Below, piece by piece: positions 58,758-64,000 of a stretch of DNA of 64,000 nucleotides (the stretch's first letter is position 1; each line of letters starts with the position of its first letter). The stretch spans positions 16,491,749 to 16,555,748 of the forward strand of contig NC_089858.1 of NCBI RefSeq assembly GCF_036373705.1. Reading direction: 5' to 3'. This DNA is from Amia ocellicauda (lineage: Eukaryota; Chordata; Actinopteri; Amiiformes; Amiidae). The notes below the pieces were generated by a model. It had not been told where the DNA came from. It made no database searches and saw only the letters and a list, made by a program, of their open reading frames with translations. The translations under genes and the position numbers were made by a program.

Positions 58758-59426
58758 TTATAGAAGAAAAAATACAAAAAAATATTCTATAGTTTTAAAG
58801 AGGAGTTCTCTGCAGACCGGCTCTTGTGAATGATGTCCAGGGAAACACCTTCAGTTTAGGGCTGTAATGGGCCCGACTGGTGGTGAATCTGACAGCACAG
58901 GAGAGGAAGCCAACCGTAGCAATGAGATATAAAACACACATCATGATATTTCCCTTTGAACTGGTTTAAAAGCTAAAAATCGTACACACGCCCCCCCGCA
59001 CCGCGACGCAGCGGTGCCCCGGGTGATTTACAGTCACCGGAGAGACAAGGTCAACCCAGTATGAGAGACCGGGACCAGGGCTGCTTGGTCATACGGGTGC
59101 GTGAGTGTGACGCGTTTCACACACAGACGACAGCTTTTAAAGTGACACAGCCACACCGAAGCACGATGCGCACAGACATCGCTCCACGTGATCTTGTGAT
59201 CCTCATGCTTAAAGAAACTGTACAAATCATTATTTACTAGCAACAGTTTTTGTTGTTGTAGTTGTTTTGTTTTTATGCATCCCTTCTTCCCCCCTCTTCC
59301 GTTACTCCCTTTGGAAATGACTTTCGAGGGTTTTCCGTCTGTGCACAGTTCATTAGGTAGAGACGGATCGTTCCTATGCAAAGCCATTTCACAGTGTGGG
59401 TCGGCATCCGCAGGAAAGGAAATGCG

Positions 59427-61374
59427 CTACTGGACGTGTGGCCGTGGCTTCAGAATGAGTTTCCCCGTCTGAAAAGACATTCAAGATTATGTTAGAGAGT
59501 CAAGTCCTTCCACTCACTTTCTCAAAGTCCTAGGAAATGCCCACTTACATCATCGCAGGACATGTTGTACTCAGCTAGAACAGTCCGGCACCGCGCTGCA
59601 ATTCTGGAACACTGGGTTAAAGAATCATCAACGGCAAAACGACGTCTAGAAACACCACAATTCCGTATAAAAGCCGCTAACGAAGGTGAAGATCTCAGAT
59701 TGCTTCCAATGTTCATAGCAACATGCACAGCTCCATGTACTTCATCTACTAGCTCCATTAAAGAGCGCTGAAGCGCGTCACGTGCCGGGAACAGCTCATG
59801 ATGAATGCACTTCATGGCTGCAGAGTGACTGCCTTCCAGACACAAAGGATACATCGATGGGGCCACCACTCTCTTGTGTATTCCAGCGAAGAACAGACCT
59901 ATCAGCGTTATACAACTGATGGTGAAAAAAGGGTGATTCCAAAGAGATGTGAAGAAGGACACCTGCAGAACAACGTGGAGAGAGAGTCAGGGATTTCAAA
60001 GGCCTCCGGTCTGTCCTCTCACCTCTATCGGACATTAAGGTAATTCATCGCACACTTGCCTTCTGTGTTTCCGGGTCTATGAGCCAGTTCCAAGCCCCAG
60101 TCGCCGTACAGACAGACACCACAATGAGAATCACTGTCAGGAGGAAACAGAGGGAGGGAAGCCACGATCAGTAACAAAATATCTGCTGAATGACTTAATA
60201 TTAATATGAACGTAATTGCCGATATTTACACCTGAGACTCATGGCTATAGAGATGGTTTAGCGATTTCCAGACCCTGCTTAGTTACTGTGAACCATAAAT
60301 ACTCACTGCGCCACCTCCCTGTAGCAGGTTGCAAACAGGACACGTACTCCGTCAGTCTTCTTTCAAAGGCCTTGAGATCTGCACGGAAACACGTCAAAGC
60401 TGTCAGAAACATTCACCCACCCCTAACACTGTCCAGGGTGTGCTGTACGACTACACCCCTAACACCGTGACTGCATTCCACCCTCCCCTCTGGGTGTCAG
60501 TCTTCGGAGGTCAGCTCGAATATTGCACCCCAGACCCGGGTGCAACCCTGGCATGTGCAGACTGTGAAGAACAAGTATGGGGGGGCTAAAAATAGGTGCC
60601 TTTGCCTCCCCTGCTGCTGCTGCCGAGGGCACAAAGAGCCCCAGAGGGAGTGTGAGTGGGGGGTCTGCTGGAAGCTGCCGGTCACGCTCTGCTCCCCCCC
60701 ACGACCACAGCACAGCAGCAACCTGACAAACTTGGTGGGGGTGGGAATCACACAGTCTACAGCCTGACAGGAGCAGTGAGACAGTGTTGCACAGGGGGGA
60801 AATGCCATCTACACTCACATCCTCCCGCACACGTTCATTTCCTATTGTAAGCCCTGCCAGCACTGGCAAGGAAAGGGTTATTATTGGAGCGTCCACAACA
60901 CAAAACACGTGCAAATTTCACAAGTCAAGAAGTCTGAGTAAAGCCCGCTTTTCACACCTGTGAAATATGTCTACAGTTTAATTTTGCACACATAAAATGT
61001 AGGCTACACCGACATTGACTTAAATCCACGTAAGCTCAAGTTATTGCACAATACAGATCGTATGTAAATCTGCACGAACCAATGTGAGCAGTACTTTCAC
61101 TGTAATTTGGCAACACCAATACACGTAAAAACAATCTAGAAACAGTGAGGGTACAACATACATCGATTTTAGTTGAACTCCTATACAGTAAGTTACTGAA
61201 TAACACCGGGATGATGCAGCCAGCTGTGCACAGCACCTCGCCGCTGCCCGAGCCCAGCACACACACTGATGCTTCATTACCACAGACACCGAGAGGGAAA
61301 CGACTCAAATGTGAAATTAGAAAGTAAATTCGCTTGCCGTGGTGACTACCTTCGGCCTGCTCCAGAGAATTCAT
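59427..61374 (-). CDS. cnep1r1: CNEP1R1 (TMEM188), regulatory subunit of the CTDNEP1 lipin phosphatase, complete, 6 coding exons
   Basis: The product is a small nuclear-envelope/ER membrane protein that binds and stabilises the phosphatase CTDNEP1, which dephosphorylates lipin and so controls lipid synthesis and nuclear membrane growth. Coding exons on the minus strand: 61350-61374, 60307-60378, 60060-60133, 59853-59962, 59549-59603, 59427-59468; total 378 nt, 125 aa plus TAG, the same length as human. The protein starts [17 protein letters not shown]. Two membrane spans are seen at about 33-51 ([18 protein letters not shown]) and 68-85 ([18 protein letters not shown]). The C-terminus is [13 protein letters not shown]. 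Exon 3 ends AAG|GCAAGT, a GC-AG intron. The exon 4 donor GTATCC is weak. Near-complete identity to the vertebrate family makes the call secure. Confidence 0.97.
60054..60059 (-). other. cnep1r1: GC-AG intron donor in CNEP1R1 intron 3
   Basis: The minus strand reads ACACAGAAG|GCAAGTGTG at the exon 3 end (60060). Protein continuity (DPETQK then VSFFTSL) fixes the junction at this point. The remaining donor bases match U1 perfectly, which is usual for natural GC donors. The acceptor is CTGCAG|GTG at 59962. Confidence 0.88.
60379..61349 (-). other. cnep1r1: CNEP1R1 intron 1, 971 nt
   Basis: Donor GAAG|GTAGTC and acceptor CCGTGCAG|ATC bound it. No internal gene was seen. Confidence 0.85.
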
Positions 61375-61640
61375 CGCTCACACTCGCCAAATTGTGTCTC
61401 CGGCTCACCTCGGGCCCAGGCACTCACACGAAACCTCCACGCTGATTGGCCAACAGCACAACCGTCGCCCCTGCACTCCGTATAAGCCTCGATGTGATTG
61501 GCCGAATAGTTAAATGTCAGCCTGTGTTTTCATTTGAGGAAGAGCGGCAGAAGGACAGATCCCCGACCAATGGGAATTGAGAGAGACAACGCGCGGCCAT
61601 CTTGAGTGATAATAAGCACGAAGAGTAGTGTATACAACGA
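61375..61640 (-). promoter_or_regulatory. cnep1r1: CNEP1R1 promoter with three CCAAT boxes and a YY1-type site
   Basis: Upstream of the CNEP1R1 ATG are ATTGG at 61445-61449 and 61497-61501 (CCAAT on the minus strand) and CCAAT at 61567-61571 (plus strand). GGCCATCTTG at 61595-61604 reads CAAGATGGCC on the minus strand, a YY1-type site common in TATA-less housekeeping promoters. The first two CCAAT boxes are about 52 bp apart. The transcription start is inferred, not seen. Confidence 0.55.
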
Positions 61641-62059
61641 ATTAAATATACATTAAACATAAAAACTACAACATACGTGTTTTATAATATACTTAAATAT
61701 GTATAATAGAAGTATACACACAGTAGTCGCCATACATTTATTCTTGTGGATTCAATAGATAACATAATAGCTGGAGATCCTACGTCTGAATGTGACAGTA
61801 CATTCTGCATGATCTATTCCTGGATAGGAGTTAAAATATTTGCGATTGTACAATTTGCAGCATGCCTCTGTAGTTTACAGAAAACGCTATTGTTATTTAA
61901 TAATTAGAATACGCCCTTATTCTGGGTAATTTAGTTTCACAAGAAAAAAACAATAAAAAGTGTAGTTATCAGTACTAAATCGATTAAGCATACATACTAG
62001 TATAAACGCACTGATCTAACAAACAAAACAAAGCGCTGAGTGTTACTGCTCTCCTGTTT

Positions 62060-62494
62060 GTCACAGTTTATTCTCACCCAGCATGGCGGACTGCAATCTC
62101 GCCCGGCAGCACCGTAAACATGAGCAGGCCCTCAATCCATCTGTCTGTCTGCGGGTAAAGAGAGCCCCCTATCGGCCACGGCTGGTCTATTATATAATGT
62201 TTATACTGCCCCTCTATGCACAACGCATGAAGAGCAGATCGATACCAACATAAGCTATTGTTTTAACAGCATGGTTGCAGTATTTTACAGAGGCCCTTTT
62301 CTGAAATATCATCACTTCACACTGGAGGTGCTGGTTTATGGCGACGCCGCTGCCTGCGCGGCGCAGGGCCTCTGGCTCCTCCAGGGGGCGCTCTGATAAA
62401 CGACGGCCTGAACAAAAGCCTTCCTCCGCAATTGTGTCTGGCGGTTCAGGAGCTGCTCTCGGTTTGTGTTATGCTATTACCGTAATCGGCTCTG
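62060..62494 (+). promoter_or_regulatory. Promoter and probable non-coding first exon of the right-hand plus-strand gene
   Basis: GC-rich sequence contains a YY1-like ATGGCGG near 62083-62089 and ends in a good splice donor TCTG|GTAAGT after 62494. In the frame used by the next exon this segment carries a TAA twelve bases before the donor, so the exon is read as 5' leader. An ATG at 62338 opens a different frame that stays open over the splices until a TGA near 63980; it is treated as an upstream ORF, not the main product. Confidence 0.45.
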
Positions 62495-63123
62495 GTAAGT
62501 GGTGTTGTTTATACATTTTCTTTTTAGTAAGTAACCCTTTTTCATTTCGTTAAAGCAATAACAAAACCACACGCATGTATGTAAACTCGGTATGAGAGTC
62601 ATTAAATAAAATAGCGCCCGGCGGTAAACAGGAGGTGCAGGGAGGCCTCTACGGGAGCTGGTGTTGCTGGCTTGTTTTAGAAACTAAATACAGCTAACCA
62701 AAGTGTTTGAGGACCTTTTAAACTTATATATTGAAAGCCTGAACAAATGTTTGGTTTTCTGGAGGCAAGTCCGGTGCGGTATTATTGTGTAGTGCTGATC
62801 CAGGTGGGCAGGCTTCCCTTAATGTTGCAGCAAAGTTACTTATGCACAATTATAAATCTGTGCGTCCACGGTTGTGCACGGACGGACATTACATGCTACA
62901 CATATCCACACTATATATGCACATTATATCTGCAACGCAATGTTTAAGTCTGACGCTCAGATGAACGCATTGTATGTTAGGATGCTCCGCTGTGAAGTTC
63001 AGTTGTGTAGCCGAGGTTTATGTGTGCTTTGTAATACAGTGTCCTACACAGCCAGGATAAGCTCAACCCGTCCTGCATCGGCTGCTCTTAGCGGGTTTGT
63101 TTCTCTCTGGTTTTGAATGGCAG
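62495..63123 (+). other. Intron 1 of the right-hand gene
   Basis: The intron runs from donor GTAAGT to acceptor TGGCAG|GTCTCC. Nothing else was recognised in it. Confidence 0.45.
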
Positions 63124-63132
63124 GTCTCCACC

Positions 63133-64000
63133 ATGTCTTCGTGGGTGAAGGTTACCCGAGGACGCATGCCCAAAACATTAGCGAACGGGGGGTAAGGACT
63201 GGTATTGTTAATATTGCATCTCAGTGTGAGCATTACACAGTGCGTTCAATTGTATGAATACGTCATTCGTTTGTAAAAACTAATAAACTAACGATTGACA
63301 CGCGTGAATGTTAGATGTGTGTGTTGCTCTCCTCTTTCTATAACGGATCTGCATTTCTTCCTCCCTCAGAAACCGGAGTGGACCAGGAAAGATCCCCTTC
63401 CTGCTGAAGTAAGAGCAGAGCTCTCGCCTTTTGTCTGAGTTTCCATGCCTGTGTTTACACCTCCACCAAATCTGTCTCACACCGTGCCTCACGGAGGAAG
63501 TGTATTACTGTAGTTGCTACACTTTTTTTACTGTAATATTGTAAATATTATTGTAATATCTAAATCATTATGGGGGCCGAATGCAAGTGATTTCTGTGTT
63601 TCTCGATCAGAGAGACGGAAACGAATTCTGACCTGGGGCAGGTTTTTCCCAAACTGTCCTGAATGAGCTCGAAAGCTGCCAAGTCATCTAGTTACAAATC
63701 AGCCATGCAGCCTAACTTTTACTGCGTGGTTATCAGACATTGTCGGTGTGTTTACAGCAGCATCAAGCCCTACAGACCATTCAGACGCAACCCCTACCCA
63801 ATGCGGGAGGACAGGAAGGACGGCTACAACGAGGAGTACGAAGACGCGCAGAGGTGAGGCCGGGCTGAGAGGCTCCCTGTTTTGATTACATAAGAACAAG
63901 TTTATCCATAGGTTTAAACTGTAGGAAGTTACTTGTGTGTATGTTTTCATTTACTTTTCTTGATTTAAAATCTGCAGCTTTGAAGAATTGCTGGACCAGC
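63133..64000 (+). CDS. Unrecognised gene, 5' part only (continues past the right edge)
   Basis: Visible coding exons: 63133-63191, 63370-63408, 63758-63853, and 63978 onward. They join in frame with GT-AG ends. The start ATG at 63133 has a good context (CACCATGT) and an upstream in-frame TAA in the leader exon. The product begins MSSWVKVTRGRMPKTLANGG and continues through a basic stretch (SIKPYRPFRRNPYP) into an acidic one (EEYEDAQSFEELLDQ). Third codon positions in exon 63758-63853 are mostly G/C in this frame and A-rich in the competing frame, which favours this reading. I do not recognise the family, and no domain is complete. The exon at 63758 has a NAGNAG acceptor. It is head-to-head with CNEP1R1. 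Confidence 0.6.

Larger units (their letters stand above)
58225..59426 (-). other. cnep1r1: Probable CNEP1R1 3' UTR with (CA)n and (TA)n tracts
   Basis: The stretch runs from the CNEP1R1 stop to a minus-strand AATAAA at 58248-58243. It holds a CA/TG microsatellite (58551-58620) and an AT microsatellite (58724-58752). No open frame of note is present. The end is inferred from the poly(A) signal only. Confidence 0.45.

Overview
This looks like nuclear DNA of a ray-finned fish. The genes are split by many short introns with standard vertebrate splice sites, the proteins are close to vertebrate orthologues, and the repeats are of fish type (Tc1, hAT MITE, L2 LINE, long TA and CA microsatellites). 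No species can be named from the window. No tRNA, rRNA, CRISPR or bacterial operon structure was seen. All calls come from reading the sequence and recalled families; no search was run.

Layout from left to right: (1) 1-21.5 kb has no recognisable coding exon. It holds one decayed Tc1 transposon (17.5-19.0 kb) and an AT-rich block of TAATTA motifs near 4.75 kb. (2) 21.54-22.34 kb is a GC-rich, CpG-containing block with a strong minus-strand splice donor, read as the promoter and non-coding first exon of a gene running left off the window (ADCY7 would fit synteny, but this is unproven). (3) 23.1-45.3 kb, minus strand, is a complete TENT4B (PAPD5) gene: 12 coding exons, 668 codons, an 11.6-kb first intron, an hAT-type MITE in intron 2 and a probable 3.4-kb 3' UTR carrying two long (TA)n tracts. 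(4) 47.6-56.2 kb, minus strand, is a complete HEATR3 gene: 15 coding exons, 671 codons, with an L2 LINE tail in intron 1. (5) 58.2-61.4 kb, minus strand, is a complete CNEP1R1 (TMEM188) gene: 6 coding exons, 125 codons, including one GC-AG intron. (6) From about 62.3 kb on the plus strand, head-to-head with CNEP1R1, starts a gene I do not recognise; its first exons are visible and it continues beyond the right edge.

The order CNEP1R1-HEATR3-TENT4B, all in one orientation, is the order I recall for human 16q12.1, so this is an ordinary conserved vertebrate block rather than an accessory region. The genes are housekeeping in character: TENT4B adds short mixed tails to nuclear and messenger RNAs, HEATR3 escorts ribosomal proteins of the 5S RNP into the nucleus, and CNEP1R1 is the membrane partner of the lipin phosphatase CTDNEP1.

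I did not find a new biological system. The most notable points are a pair of D-box-like bZIP sites upstream of TENT4B, a start-stop AUG-UAG in its 5' leader, a structured MITE in its intron 2, a GC-AG intron in CNEP1R1, a NAGNAG acceptor in the right-hand gene, and the orphan GC-rich promoter-like block at 22 kb.
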